Under the pieces are notes generated by a model. That model did not search any database. It saw nothing but the letters and a program-made list of their open reading frames with translations, and was not told where the DNA came from. This document shows positions 1 to 12,124 of a DNA stretch of 64,000 bases, piece after piece (position 1 is the first letter of the stretch; each line of letters opens with the position of its first letter). A program made the position numbers and the translations under genes. The DNA is from Vespula vulgaris (lineage: Eukaryota > Arthropoda > Insecta > Hymenoptera > Vespidae), in contig NC_066594.1 of NCBI RefSeq assembly GCF_905475345.1, forward strand, positions 5,317,501 through 5,381,500. The letters run 5' to 3'.

Positions 1-918
1 TGCTACCGAAGGTAGTAATTGAACGGGCTAAAGGTAGAACCAGATTTCAGACGTTATTACCTCTCGCTTAACGAGTTGAAGCTTATACGTTTATTAAAAT
101 AGAAGCCACGATATAATGAATTATAATACGAATAAACAGTCTATCAAAGAAAACTTTCTTTGAAAATTGGGAAGATTAGATGTAAGTTAATTTAGTCATT
201 CGATATCCGGGCGTAAATCCTTGTAGAATCGCGTGATATTAGCGTGCGAAGCATCATGTTGTTTTCGCACGTGGATTACGCGTATAATCGGTGTTATTTT
301 CCTAGCTAGAAATCCGGTCGGTTTAATTCGCCCCAGGTAACGCCGGTTTTCGAATCTAGGATCTACGGTTTGAGAGAGACAGAGAGAGAGATAGAGAGAA
401 ACGCTTACAAGTCAGAGAGAGGCAGAGAGAGAGAGAGAGATTGCGATCTGTATTTGCACACGTCGGTACGTACGTATCGAGGAAGCCATGCCACCACCCT
501 TCAGTTGTATGTTCCCTCCTTCTTTCTCTCCCTCTCTCTCTCCCTCTCTCATGCTTTGCTCTTTGTTTAAGTGAGAGTATTATTGCTGCGGAAATTGGTG
601 TCTGACGCAAGGGCCCACTGTTGATTCTCCTTGAACATCGAGCGAAGGTCCATACCGTCGAAAGGTGAGAACGCACGTTGCACCCTTTGTCGATGGTTTA
701 CTTTACCGATCCTATCGAACTGTGTTTCTTCCGTACCTCGATTGGCATGCTGCTCAATGTATATATAGAAAGTTCTCTACCGAAGATAGATCCAATTCGA
801 TACAAAGTTCGAATTAATTAATCTAGCTTGAATTTCTATTGCTTGATAACTGTTAAAGGCAATAGGATTAAATGGTTTTGAAAGTGATTAAAATGTCTAT
901 GGAATGTATGTGTATATT

Positions 919-921
<3 letters not shown>
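1..921. other. unique sequence with one GA/CT block, no gene seen
   Basis: Mixed-composition DNA with no recognisable coding region. A GA-rich stretch lies at 371-440 and a CT-rich stretch at about 519-550. Together they generate apparent open frames on both strands that read as Arg-Glu or Ser-Leu repeats. A TATATATAG word lies near 760, with no supporting start site. Confidence 0.5.

Positions 922-959
<38 letters not shown>
922..959. repeat. (TA)n microsatellite
   Basis: An uninterrupted alternating AT run of about 38 bp. Confidence 0.95.
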
Positions 960-961
<2 letters not shown>

Positions 962-2177
962 TTTTATCTCTTATTTTTCTTTCATTAAATGATGAACAAT
1001 GTAAATGATTGTCTTTGTCTAGTTGGTGAAACAGAGACAGGTACTCGTTAAAGCTTCTTAAAGACGATGCATCAGAGATACTCCTGATGTAGTTAAGAAA
1101 CGACAAACTTTGGAAATCTTTAAAAGATATTATGCCAAGAAACTTTGATGCAAAGTCTCGTTAAAGGATATAGTATAGTATAGTTTGAGAAACGTGAACG
1201 ATGCCACTAAATCGCAAATCTTTGTGTAGAAACGTGCCTGCGAGCGAGTTAACTCGTTATCCATTAAATTGAAATAATACTCGAAACGACGGACAATTGC
1301 AAGCTACGCTTTCGTATAAATCTATAATAGTTGGTATGATTTTGCGTTGGAAAATGAGTATTTTTAATTAAAATCGATTATACATTTTTTTCTAATCTAT
1401 ATTATATTTTCGACTATCTTTTCTTTTCGTTTCTTTTTTCTTTTACTTATTTTTGAGTACCTTAGCGATCTTAAAACGAATGATAGCGCAAAATCGTGTC
1501 TCGTTTCTCACTACGGTGAGTTTAATTCTGTAAAAATACTGCCGAAGAATAACGTACCGCACGGAGAGCCGCATCGAAAAAAACAATATCAGATTAACGT
1601 GCGAGATGGAATACATATATTGGATCGGATATGGCGCGTAGAGAATGTTCGTTCCGATAAAAAGAGCCTCTCGTTATCCGTGTCAATCGCAAATTCCTCT
1701 TCTTATCCTTTTCGAGATACCTACATTTAAACTTACCATTTTCAGAAAATGTTATTTAAAGTTTGTATGATACATCCATTAGAAAAGTAAAAATGTAAAT
1801 TTCAAAGGTACTCTCTAGTTGAAAGGGTAACTTTGGTGACCGAAGAGCAACGAGTGAACAACTTACACGAGGTAAATATTTTCTAATAACGACGAAAAAA
1901 AAAAGAAAAAAAAAGAAAAAAAAAACAGAAAAAGAATGAAAAATAAAAATAAAATAAAACCAAGATGAACCAGAACACGGACGCTCGTCTCGATTAGAAA
2001 CGAACTATGTATGCGCGTATCACTTAACTGCGATCAAAAGCGAGTTAATTCAGGTACGTAAGAGGCCGTTAGTTCTGTGCGCATACATATGCAACTACCG
2101 TTAACGTAGAACCGCGACTATTAAATTCGGTTACGAGGCGGACATCGGGCACGATCGTAGTTTGAGACGAGGCGAGG
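960..2177. other. AT-rich unique sequence, no gene seen
   Basis: AT-rich DNA without a convincing open frame. An adenine-rich tract with scattered G lies at about 1,891-1,930. A strong donor-like word on the minus strand (ATG/GTAAGT) is near 1,735, but the upstream minus-strand sequence is AT-rich and not coding-like. Confidence 0.45.
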
Positions 2178-2204
2178 CGACGACGACGACGACGACGACG
2201 ACGA
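2178..2204. repeat. (ACG)n trinucleotide repeat
   Basis: About nine consecutive GAC/ACG units, with degenerate continuation on both sides. Confidence 0.9.
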
Positions 2205-2614
2205 AAACGACGAGAACGACGTAAACGTAGATGTACAGGACGTCTGTTACGTGAGTGAATGAGTTAGAGAAAGGTAAAGATATATAAACGGAGACAGAGA
2301 AAACGTTATCTACCAACGAATCAAAATGCAGTTGCCAAGTCGTATGGCTCGACCTCGAGAGTCCAGGTCGCAATTTCTAGTTCCGAAATCGCACGAACGC
2401 GTTTAATAGCCAGCAGCATGGCTGACTAGGATTGACGCACATCCCTAGGTAGAGTGTCGATAGTTCAAATCGGATTCGTATGTGGTTACGTTCGAAGGCT
2501 AAAACCAGTTTGAGGACTATTATTTGAACGGTTATTGGTATGATAACCCGTATCTATGCGTCGTGCATCACAGGGCCAACTCTACGGTTGTCACCCTGAT
2601 TTCCACGTTTCTCT
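2205..2614. other. unique sequence, nothing assigned
   Basis: Complex sequence between the ACG and CT repeats. No open frame, RNA gene or repeat could be supported. Confidence 0.4.
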
Positions 2615-2634
2615 TGCTTCTCTCTATCTCTCTT

Positions 2635-2680
<46 letters not shown>
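2615..2680. repeat. (CT)n microsatellite
   Basis: A nearly pure CT tract of about 65 bp. It produces the Ser-Leu (plus strand) and Arg-Glu (minus strand) pseudo-frames that span 2,524-2,798. Confidence 0.95.
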
Positions 2681-2681
<1 letters not shown>

Positions 2682-2799
2682 GTCCCTCTTTCTCACCATC
2701 CGACCATCGACCGCTCGGTCCCTCTCTTTTCCATCGCTATACCTCTTACTCTCCCTCTTCCTCCTCCTCAACCTCCTCGTCTAGCCGTACATTCGTAGA

Positions 2800-3000
2800 G
2801 CGTACGTCGCTCTGGCACGGCTTGCCGCATAAATGTATGTTTCCAGGATTTCTGGTTGTCTGCCGAATAAATTATGGAGGCTCGACGAACAACGCTACTG
2901 CCGTCGCCGTTGCCGCCACTACCCTGACCGAGATTACAGCAACGGGTTTAAAAATCGTCGACGAACGAGATATCCCGATTAACTTCGCATTCCAATATGC
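2800..3000. other. CpG-rich complex island, possible regulatory DNA
   Basis: Complex, repeat-poor DNA containing a short GCC/ACG-rich core at about 2,890-2,945. Open frames cross it on both strands, but codon content is not persuasive and no domain is visible. It may be conserved non-coding sequence. This call rests only on texture compared with the microsatellite background. Confidence 0.2.
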
Positions 3001-3703
3001 GCAAATTTCTACTTACATACACATACGAATACATTTCGTCGTTTCGTTACAAAGCAGCCTTCATTTTTCTTTCACAATATTTAAGCCAAGATACTTTGGT
3101 CCATGGAATATTCTAATGTTAGAGCAAGATCAAATGTTTGCTCTAACTCGTACGTTTCATGGAAGAGAAATCACAATTTTCTACTTTCGGTTCTTTCTAC
3201 TTTCGGTATAATGTATCTAGATTATGTTCCCTGCATAAAGTTCCTATATAATTATCTTACGAACGTTCTCGGCTTAATTCATATCGTTCATATCACAGTT
3301 TATACTATCCACTCACCGTATTTTTCTTAGTTTTTTTTTTTTTTATCGTTTACTTAATGCTCGATGGCAAAGAGCGCGTAACGTTAGTTCCTTGCATATT
3401 GGTCGACATAGAAATATATCAATCTATACGAAGTGCTTCTAAACAGAGATGTATAAAAAGTATGATAAATCATTTTTATAAGCGTTAAAATCATAACGAA
3501 TTTATTACCGAGATATACATTCTACCGAAACGATTTGAGAATGTACGATCGCTAAAATTAGACGTGGAGTGAATTATGATATCAAGAAGGTCAAAGGAAT
3601 AAAGGTGGCGGATAGATGACAATGCAATAACGAGGGAAGCTATATAGCACACATTTATTACCGGAGTAGTTACTGCTGCTTTCTGTCACAACAATTCGCG
3701 GAA
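3001..3703. other. AT-rich unique sequence, no gene seen
   Basis: AT-rich DNA with a short poly-T run near 3,331. Short open frames are within chance expectation. A minus-strand donor-like word (TACG/GTGAGT) lies near 3,308-3,313. Confidence 0.4.
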
Positions 3704-3816
3704 ATGGGGTCGATAGGAAAGGATGAGATGCTACAACAGAGGCTACTGTTTGGAATGATCTCGACACGAGGGTACAAGTGCCTTCTCGAGCGGCCCTTGC
3801 ATCCTTGTTTTCACAG

Positions 3817-3921
3817 CATTTCCAGCCATCCGATGGATGGAGAGGAGAGACTGATTAATCGTGTCGAGGACCTCCCCGCCACTTCTCGCGACCGTTCATC
3901 CCTCGACTACGACTGGTCAAC
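3817..3921 (+). other. candidate internal exon, unrecognised
   Basis: A pyrimidine-rich stretch ending TTTTCACAG precedes 105 bp that is open in one frame. A donor-like CAAC/GTAGGT follows. The 34-residue translation includes the fragment DGEERLINRVEDLPATSRD, is polar and has no repeat bias. The exon would start after one leftover base and end with two. No protein family was recognised. Open 105 bp stretches are common by chance in this DNA, so it may equally be regulatory sequence with chance splice words. Confidence 0.1.
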
Positions 3922-6900
3922 GTAGGTAGGTACTGCGAATATGTCTCGTGTCTCCGCTCTTGGAACTTCGTCTTTCCGGAAACGATCCTACGAAATTCCA
4001 TTAAAGAATACTTGTTTCATCTCTTTTCGGCCCTCATCGATGTCAAAGTCGTGTTCGACCAACATGAAAATCTAAGGTCTAACAAGTTTTACACGGTAAA
4101 GAGCTTTTCGTAGTTTTTCATTCGATCGGTGGTAACGGGCGACGAGGCAATGGAAATTTTCAAAAGGCGGAGAAAATCGTCGACATTACGTGGGACGCGT
4201 GAGAAACGCTCGAAGGGTTCGTCGAGTGACGTGTAACGTATACCCGAAAGACGACATTTCTCCTCGGCGAACGGTGGAATTACAGAAAAAGCAAGTGTTC
4301 GAGGATCCTCCGAGGCCGTCAGGAGCGCTAACTGAGATACGAATAAATAAACCTTCCGTGGGTTAACTGAAGTATTCATTCTCGGTCGTACACGAGTACT
4401 CTCTGTCGTTCTGAAGAGTACTAACGAATTCGCGGCGAGGACGGAAAATTGTTGTGGAATCTGTCGAGCGTCGAAAGATCTCTCGCAAAGATCGGGCCTA
4501 CTAAGAGGAAAGTAAAGTAAGAAGAAAAAGAAGAAGAAAAAAGAAGAAAGGGTGGAAAATTAAATAAAATCAAGGACGAAAAGTGGCGTAAATGAGGAAT
4601 TTGTATCTCTGCGTTGTGACTTTTATCACAAACATGTACGTAAGCATATACATACGTATGTATATACATATATATATATACGGACATACATAGCTAAGTA
4701 CGTATATCTACACGTACTCGTATCGACGGAACAAAGACACTTTGACGACACGAATTTCACGCGTGCGGTTTAATTTAGCGATCTCCTCTTTGTCCGTCGC
4801 TTTTAGTTTCGTATGTGCTTTCGTCATCTCCCACAACACCCTCTCTACCTCTCCTCTCCTCTTCCTCATTTATGTCGCAATTACGATGTAACAAAGTGTC
4901 CGTTAACTGGAAAAGGTAGTGCAATAATAGCGAGAGCTTAAACAATAATTTCGGCGGAAGGACCTTTTTGCGACGACATTCTCTTCTTTCTGCCACCGCA
5001 TTCCATTTGCGGACGCGACGCTCTTGTTTTGTACGTTGAAGGTGAACGAAGATAAAAAGAAAGAAAAAACGAGACAATTAAAGAGAAAAGGACGTAGGAT
5101 AGTTTACAATCTTTTCGATGAATGTCGAGAGAAATAATTTTTTGATCTGTTTTTGATTTAGATAAAAAGAGCAAAACAAATTATATATTTACATGAATTG
5201 AAGAAAGATAGAGAATCAATCTACAATTCATTTCTTCTTAGTGAAAATTTGTAGCTTCGTTTTTACTTCTTCCTTTTTTATCTTTCCTTCTTCCCTTCGA
5301 TCTTCCCCTTCTCTTTTTTTTCCTGCGCCTTTCGCTTTTCTCCTCGAATCGTTTTATCGGACGATCGATTAATAAGATTCACCAGTCTCCTTTCTTTCTC
5401 TTTAGACGTCTTGCGGTGCTTTTCTGGTTGATTGAGCGCGATTGGGCCGTTCGGATAATTCGATTGAATTTGGATTTATGGATATTAAAAGGCAAGCGAC
5501 GCGCGTAATGCAGATTAAAGACGGAGCGTGACAAAGGAATATTTATCTCTAACGCGAATCCTGGCCCTACTTCTAGTCACGATCGACCTTCGTCTTCATT
5601 TCTAAGAAGTTTCATCCCAGAAGCTTAAATTAAGGGCTTGGAAAAATAGAGGAAGTCTGAACGAACAAAGGAAGAAACGTTCATGGAAAAAAATCAATCG
5701 ATAGAATTACGATCAGAAACTTTTTCCTTGTCAATGGGAAGCCGATAATCCTCTTCTTATTCTCTCCGATCTTGCGACAGATTTTTGCGGATAGAGTCAG
5801 CGAGGTAGAAAGTTACGATGATGCCCGTTAATGCGATCGGTGAAGCCTCTCTTCACTGGTTGAGAGAAGTCGGAATCTCAGAGAGTTTACGATAATCAGA
5901 TTCGTTGAATAGACGGGATTCGAGATTGGTGTAGACGCGGAAAAAGGAACGAATTAAACGGCACGTTTAAATTAAGTAGATAAACGAATAGATAATATAG
6001 ACATACATATATAGCAAAAGGATCTTAGAAAGAAATAGCTAACTGCGTTGAAGAATGGATTACCCATTCAAGCGGATAAACGTCTTGACCTTTGTGTCGC
6101 AAACTGTTTATGTTTGCGATCGACAACGTCGTCGTCTCTTTGTCGATAGCCGACCGATCAATAGAAAAATAAATAAATAAAAGTATACGACCGAAGTAGT
6201 ATAAGTTATATACTCAAATGGAATGGATTAAATCGATATCTTGTTAAACCGTAGATATATTTAATTAAATAACCAAAAGCTATATGCATTTAATAAATAT
6301 GCTTGACATTATTACAGTAATAATATTAATTTGTTATTGTTCGTATAATCAAAACTTTCCTCATCGATTCTCTTAACTTTCAAATATGTATATATTTAAT
6401 GCACGCGAGAGAGCTTTATTGTAAACATATTTAATATTTCCCATTACTAAAATTATTAAAGTAATCATATATAACCGTGTTGTTTGTCATTGATCGCTTA
6501 AAACGGATTCACTTGTGTAGTCGTACTTGTGTTTATTTGTCAAAATAATGTCAAACTACGAAAGTTGCACGAGTATGCAAATATCCATTCGTTTGTCCGT
6601 TTCCTTCCTCTTTTGACCCTAATTTACTTAACGGTCTCCGATATCTGTTCGATTAATACATTTCCATTTAACTTGTTAATTCGTGTAACGATTTCACGCG
6701 ATGCCATTTTGCATATTAACCACGCCCTTTCTACTCTGTACCGGCGTTATCTAAAATTCAAATTGCCATAGCTCCCGCCACTACCGGCCGTAACCATTAC
6801 CGCCGAATTCTATTTATAAATTATACATGACATTTTTTGATTATCGCTTTCGCGTGCGATAAACTCACTTCGAGGATCGAAAACGTTTTAATCATCGTTC

Positions 6901-7010
6901 TTATTCTCTCAATGCTCCACGATCTCCAGTTTAAATACTTATGGAAGGACAATGGCGGATCGTCGAATTCCGGTGAAGTCGACGAGCCGGAAGAAGTCTT
7001 GGCGAGTTCG
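3922..7010. other. long unique stretch without a supported gene
   Basis: A mixed AT-rich region. A 96-codon minus-strand frame at 4,089-4,379 has ordinary-looking composition but no recognisable domain and no splice context, so it is not called. 4,507-4,556 is purine-rich and 4,651-4,682 is TA-rich. A compact complex island lies at about 6,765-6,830. Otherwise nothing was identified. Confidence 0.4.
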
Positions 7011-7044
7011 AAGAAGAAGAAGAAGAAGAAGAAGAAGAAGAAGA
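7011..7044. repeat. (AAG)n trinucleotide repeat
   Basis: About eleven AAG units. They encode a poly-lysine run in a spurious 103-codon plus-strand frame. Confidence 0.95.
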
Positions 7045-8160
7045 GCTATTTGATCTCAAGGCGTGTCACGTATTCACGATCGTTCTTCTTCATTTTTCTT
7101 CTCCTATCTACGTTCTTCTTTCTCTTTCCTCGTCGTCTCTTACATTAGACTAATCCGTTGACCATGATCAACGTAAAACAATTTATCGACGATCGAACGT
7201 CGCGAATCGCATTGACACGCGACGATGAGTATCGCGAACTCGTTACGGCAACCAGTAATACGTCCTATAGATAATGATCTTTCGAAGAATCGATCTTACG
7301 TTTACCGAGCACTACGATTCGCGGTAATCTTTGAATCGTATCCCGCGGATACGATGGAATACGCAAGCAATTGAAGATTTTAGATTACCATCGAAATATA
7401 TTTACAAAGTATACATTTTGAACGATCGACGAATGCTATGACCTACCTCGCGATTCCACGAAATCTTACCAAATAGATCATAATAGAAATATAAGATAAA
7501 CAATGCTCTTCGCCGAGAGATTACCTCATTTGATCGATAACAACCTATACGAACCTCTCGATCACGTTCGTTCACTGTAAATAGTGATCTTATAAACAAT
7601 CTATGTGTAGAAGGAAGGAGGAACATTCTCAGAGATCGTTACTATCTCAGTCTCGACTGATATCTCGACACGTTAATAGTATTTTTCTCTTTCTTTTAAA
7701 TTCAGTGACCTCTCCTCTAGGCTTTCTCATCTAGATAACAGTGTACCGCTAGAGCAAAGGTAACGTTACCTTATCTCAGCATCGTTCGGAACACCATTAC
7801 GGCTTCTCTCGTCACCGACCGTGTTCGCAATATATTTTTTATTTCTAACGTAGAAAATATTTGGCATATGCGAATTATTTGTCATTAATATTACTTATGT
7901 ACTTTCGTTCCTTTGAAATCACTTAATATTTTTTATTAAGTACTTTATGTTTTAAATCTTGTATTCGAAATGCCATTGCCTCCGATCTTACTTTTCTTCG
8001 AATTTTATTTTGCTCGTTTTTAAAACGTCGTTCAGATCGATAAAGGAGACGAAGTGCTTCGTAACGTTTGACTGAAATCGAGTGAAAAATGAATTGACGA
8101 TGGCTGCATAGTTGATACCGGCCGACGTGCGCGCGCCATATTTTCCATCTATCTGACGGC
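7045..8160. other. unique sequence, no gene seen
   Basis: AT-rich unique DNA. Minus-strand open frames at 7,402-7,626 and 7,923-8,165 are of chance length and have no domain. No repeats of note. Confidence 0.4.
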
Positions 8161-8301
8161 GGCATGGCCCTCGCCTATGACATTAAACCGCGGTCGCATT
8201 ATTCAGATTGCACTTAATATGTTTACCAAATTGGGCGAGATTATATCAGCCACTTGTACGTGCATAATACCCGGCGCTCACGGCATGTGCACTACCCTTT
8301 G

Positions 8302-8307
<6 letters not shown>
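8161..8307. promoter_or_regulatory. complex island with a forkhead-type word
   Basis: About 150 bp of complex, CpG-bearing sequence next to a CT microsatellite. It contains TGTTTAC (8,220-8,226), which matches the forkhead-family core, and several CATAAT and CATTAT words. This is a texture-based guess at an enhancer or conserved non-coding element. Cross-species alignment would decide it. Confidence 0.2.

Positions 8308-8308
<1 letters not shown>

Positions 8309-8332
<24 letters not shown>
8309..8332. repeat. (CT)n microsatellite
   Basis: Twelve CT units at the edge of a complex island. Confidence 0.95.
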
Positions 8333-8597
8333 TGTTCTCTCCATCACATTTAACCCGCGTATAGACACACGTAAAGCAGGAGACTCGTAGTTGTCGTACA
8401 CGTAGGTAGCAGAAGAGAATATTCACGAATCATACAGCGTGAGAGAAAGGGAGAGAGAAAATGGTATCAGCCCACGGATATCGCTAACGATTTGAGAGAA
8501 GGGGGAGAGAGAAGGTCCATGGCTTCCGCAATCGATATGCATCGAAGGTGGGCGCGAGAGGTATTACGAGCGACGTAAAACGTGACTTAATGCTCGG

Positions 8598-8653
8598 TAG
8601 CGCGATACTCGAGTTTGCCGGAGTCGCTAATACCGGCAATTAATTCGTCAGCG
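8598..8653 (+). repeat. 56 bp repeated element, copy 1
   Basis: This 56 bp block aligns without gaps to 9,027-9,082 at 43 of 56 positions. Both begin TAGCGCGAT, and both contain TAATACC and ATTAATTCGTCA. The copies lie 429 bp apart in the same orientation. The most constant part is the ATTAATTCGTCA end, which contains a homeodomain-like ATTA core. The two copies look like a duplicated regulatory element, not a microsatellite. Confidence 0.6.
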
Positions 8654-8672
8654 CGTTGCACCTCGCGCCGTA

Positions 8673-8732
8673 GAGAAAGAGAGAAAGAGAGTGAGAGGGA
8701 AAGAAAGAGAGGAGGGAGAAGAGAGAAAAAGA
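8673..8732. repeat. GA-rich imperfect microsatellite
   Basis: A homopurine tract of GA, GAAA and GGGA units directly downstream of repeated-element copy 1. Confidence 0.85.
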
Positions 8733-9026
8733 TAGCTCGCTCTCGGCTTTCCTTTCGAACAATATAAACCGATACTCTCGGTTTATCGCTTACTTTACAC
8801 TCGACGTTATTTTCTCGAATTTCCTAATTATCGTCATCGTTGAAAGTGCATTAAGCGAATCGATTCTCGATTAACGGTAAAATGATCCACGAGCCTTAGG
8901 TCTGGTTATCGGGAACACCGCCTTGGCGATCTTTTAAGCACTTTTCAATTCTTTAGCGAGATTATCTATATCGAAAGATTAAAATAACGCCGACGTTGAT
9001 CACATTTCGACAGCAGCGGCAATTGA
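8733..9026. other. spacer between the two 56 bp copies, nothing assigned
   Basis: Unique sequence between repeated-element copies. No open frame or RNA feature supported. Confidence 0.35.
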
Positions 9027-9082
9027 TAGCGCGATCCACCAGTTGACTGGAGCCAGTAATACCAACGATTAATTCGTCAACG
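9027..9082 (+). repeat. 56 bp repeated element, copy 2
   Basis: This is the second copy of the element at 8,598-8,653, same length and orientation with 13 mismatches. The surrounding bases are not obviously related, so the duplication appears confined to about 56 bp. That is more consistent with a functional motif array or an old small duplication than with a recent segmental copy. Confidence 0.6.
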
Positions 9083-9350
9083 GGAGGCGAGGTCAGTGAT
9101 ATCGTTTAGAGAAGGTTGCAAGCTCGCTTATTTGCCAGACTGCTATCTCTCTTTCCCTTCATCTCTTTATTCTGCACAGGGCTCGTTATAGCTACGAAGT
9201 CGAGCACAGCCGGCGCGTAGAGTCGCTTCGTTAATCTTCCCATGAAACGTAGGAGACACCGAGCGAGAGTCGTTCTTCCCCTATCTCTCTATATTTTTTC
9301 CTCCAGCTATCCATGAGTTTTTCCTTTCCTTTTCAGCGAATATCGCGCGC

Positions 9351-9424
9351 GAAAGAGAGAGAGAGAGAGAGAGAATAAGTGAGTGAGTGAGAAAGAGAAC
9401 GAGAAAGAGAGAAAGAAAGAGAAG
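9351..9424. repeat. GA/GAGT microsatellite
   Basis: A (GA)n run followed by (GAGT) and GAAA units. Adjacent minus-strand frames read as Ser-Leu repeats because of it. Confidence 0.9.
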
Positions 9425-10119
9425 CCACTGTGATGCTACTGCTACGGTACTACGTCCGACCGGGCAGAAAAGCGTGTAATTAACCGACAACGTGGCCGTG
9501 CTCCTTTTCTGGCAGGAAGTCATTATCCTCCGTCAATTCGTTACTCCCGCCCGGTAACGTTCAATTATGCTAATTCCAAGCCGACCAAATATAATCGTTC
9601 GGGCGTCCGTTCGAATCGCGAACGCGCGAGAATCTCTCGCGAAGCTATTCTCCGTTCTCTTCAGATAATAAATATGGTACGGGGAACGAGCCGCTCGAGG
9701 CTCCCAATCAAGACGTCGTCGATCGTGCCAAGTAATACGTGCCTGTCGATCGGTCTACCAAACGAATGCCGACAGATCGAGCGCATTTAAATCAAAGAGA
9801 CTGGATTTACGAGGGGATGGTTACGCTTGTGAAATTCACCGTTCGATAGTAAGACGATAAATCGATCGATCCCCTTGCAGGACTTATTAAGCGTGCGTAT
9901 ATCGATACTTTGAAGTTGTGCAAATCGTTTGTACCGAAATACGCGGCGAACGTGTTGCTATTCGTAATAGTTCTCTTTCCTTTTTAAATCGTCTATCCAA
10001 TTAATCCACGAAATATTCCCTGTAATTCTCTCTTTCCATACCTAAAATCTAACGAGCTTGGATTAATGATCGATCAGCTTGAATTCGGACGATCGAGAAC
10101 AAAGTGCTTGATCGAATCA
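9425..10119. other. CpG-rich unique sequence, possible regulatory DNA
   Basis: Complex CpG-rich DNA, densest at about 9,530-9,780, with no open frame worth calling. A TATCGATA word (DRE-like) is at 9,900-9,907, but such words are common here. Confidence 0.25.
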
Positions 10120-10155
10120 TCTCTCTCTCTCTCTCTCCCTCTCTCTCTTTCTCTT
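10120..10155. repeat. (CT)n microsatellite
   Basis: A CT tract with CCCT and TTTC interruptions. Confidence 0.9.
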
Positions 10156-11324
10156 ATTCGTCTTAAGAATTATCACTAATTACCGTGGAGCTCGCTTAAT
10201 TACCGTTAGATGATCGCTTTTACGCTAACGAATCGCATCGTTGTACGGTCAAGTAAGCGGGCAGTTCATAGAATTCTATAAGGTACAATCGACGTAGGTA
10301 CTTGGACCGATCAAGAGAAATGAAGTGAAAGCGACCGGAGAGTTAAACGATTAAGGACAAAGGAGTTCCAGTCCCCTTGATGACGAAGGGATAGCCAATA
10401 GAACGGAGGCGACAGCACGATCATAATATATAGAACAAACGAACGTTTGTCCTATGAAATGAAAAATATCTCAAAAAGGAAAGAAAAGAAAGAAAAGGAA
10501 ACGTCGAGGTTGCCCTTAAAGCCTTTTCCCTTTCTCTCGTCGTAATCCACAAGATTGATCTCTCCATTCGCTTGTAGTTCTCTTTTGAGCGTTACCTCTT
10601 CACTTCATCGAGTAAATCGATCGAACGCCACTACTATCGCTCGTATCGTTCTCGAAGGTAGAAAGAATAATAATAATCGTCGAAAAACGCAGCAATCGTC
10701 TATCGAGGTTCGAAGAGCGAGAAAGAAAAAGAAGAAGCGAGTCTCGAAGCAGAGTTGGGAGCTACGCTGCCTTACCAAAGACGATTATTTTCTCAAGAGA
10801 ATGAGATCGAGAGTGGTCGAAGTTCTGCCCGTTCTCCTTCCTCATCCTGGCTCGAGTCATTGAGCACATATCTCACGTCGACCTCGAGTACCTCTACAAG
10901 TCGTACAACTTACCCCTTCTACTTCCACGGTACCTTTAGCTTCTATACCCTTTGACGTTGCTCTCGCAGCGTCAAAAAGTGCTTCGGTAGGAGAAAATAA
11001 TTTGGCATTAAGCCGAAAGGCCATTCGACTCGAGAACTACAGCTTCCTTTGTACATTCGATCGCTCAGAAATACTCCTTCTCCCTACGTCTCTCTTATTC
11101 GCACTGTTACTTCACGTTTTTTTTTCTTCTTCTTCTTGGAAAAAGAGAAAGGGAGTAAGGATTCCATTTATTTTTTTTTCTCTCCTCTCTGTCTTTCTCC
11201 ATCTCTTTCTTGTGCAGAGTATACCCTATCATGAAGCGCAACCACGACTTGGATTTCCTCCAAGGCTCGTGTGCCTTCCCCCTTTTTTTTCTTTTTTCGC
11301 TCAATTCCACCCTTTTTCTTCTTT
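10156..11324. other. unique sequence, no supported gene
   Basis: The word TAATTACCGT occurs twice (about 10,177 and 10,198). Open frames at 10,555-10,955 are Ser/Thr/Arg-rich and unsupported. A pyrimidine-rich stretch runs through about 11,110-11,325. Confidence 0.35.
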
Positions 11325-11617
11325 ATACGTACCACCGACGCCAGCAGCAGCAGCAGTAACAGAGACGGTGGTGGCATCAACGACAACGGCAGCATATCGC
11401 GGTGTCATTAGAGTTCGATCAATTTTTCATTCAATTAGTACCGCCACGCCGACCTGCATAATGGGCACAGTAGGTCAATGCGTTCTCACGAGCGAAGCCA
11501 AATGTGAGATAGGTCAGGAATTGCTACAGTTCGTTTGCGACCGATTCTATTGTCCTCCAACTGAAGTGGAAATAGCTGTGGCTCGCTCAGAGCTGTCACT
11601 ACTCGTCTAGTGAATTT
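11325..11617. other. complex island with short CAG run
   Basis: A five-unit CAG run near 11,342 is followed by complex CpG-rich DNA. A 202-codon plus-strand frame (11,002-11,610) crosses the CT-rich DNA upstream and this island. Its C-terminal 50 residues contain five cysteines but show no recognisable pattern. The upstream part is pyrimidine-driven and stop-poor, so the length is not evidence of coding. Possible non-coding conserved element. Confidence 0.2.
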
Positions 11618-11672
11618 CTCTTATTCTCTCTCTCTCTCTTCTTCTTTCTCTCTATCTCCCTCTTTCCCACCG
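11618..11672. repeat. CT-rich microsatellite
   Basis: CT units with TTCTTC and CCC interruptions. Confidence 0.85.
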
Positions 11673-12124
11673 CTCTCCCTATGTGTACGTGCGAGATTAC
11701 CGTCCAAGAGTATTTACACTAGGGAGACTCGATGAAGCCTGATCCTTTTCATTACTTCGTTTACGCGGAAAGTAAAAAGGAAACGTGAAGAAAAAAGAAA
11801 TCGTGAAATGGTTTGCTTCAGAATTTCACAAGTGTCATTAACCTTAACGAAAGCAATCTCGAGATCTATACCGAACAAATTCGTCGAGCGAACGAGCGAA
11901 AGCTCTCTTGATAAAATTTCGCACGACGTTGAATGTTATTCGAGACGAAAGGCTTCGGCCGTCATCGTAGAAATTACTTTTCGTACGAAATTATACTGGA
12001 AAAAGTGCGCTTATATACGCTCGGTAACGAGAAAAACGAGAAGAGTAGTAACAGGGGAGAGACGCGCATACACTAACGGTAGGATGCTACTGCAAAATGA
12101 CCGGAACACGCAGAGGAGCGTGAA

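Noticed and set aside
837..848. Possible miR-137 start (TATTGCTTGA)
   Set aside because: Matches ten bases only, with no hairpin.
2524..2798. Plus- and minus-strand open frames rich in Ser-Leu or Arg-Glu
   Set aside because: They are translations of a (CT)n/(GA)n tract. The same artefact recurs at about 370-676, 9,281, 19,523, 20,454, 30,000, 31,077-31,655, 32,124, 33,327, 38,000, 45,129, 46,000, 52,379, 55,660-56,231, 56,503 and 63,480.
11002..11610. 202-codon plus-strand open frame
   Set aside because: Most of it lies in pyrimidine-rich DNA where stop words are scarce. The remaining 90 codons have no domain, and the encoded peptide is Ser/Phe/Ala-biased.
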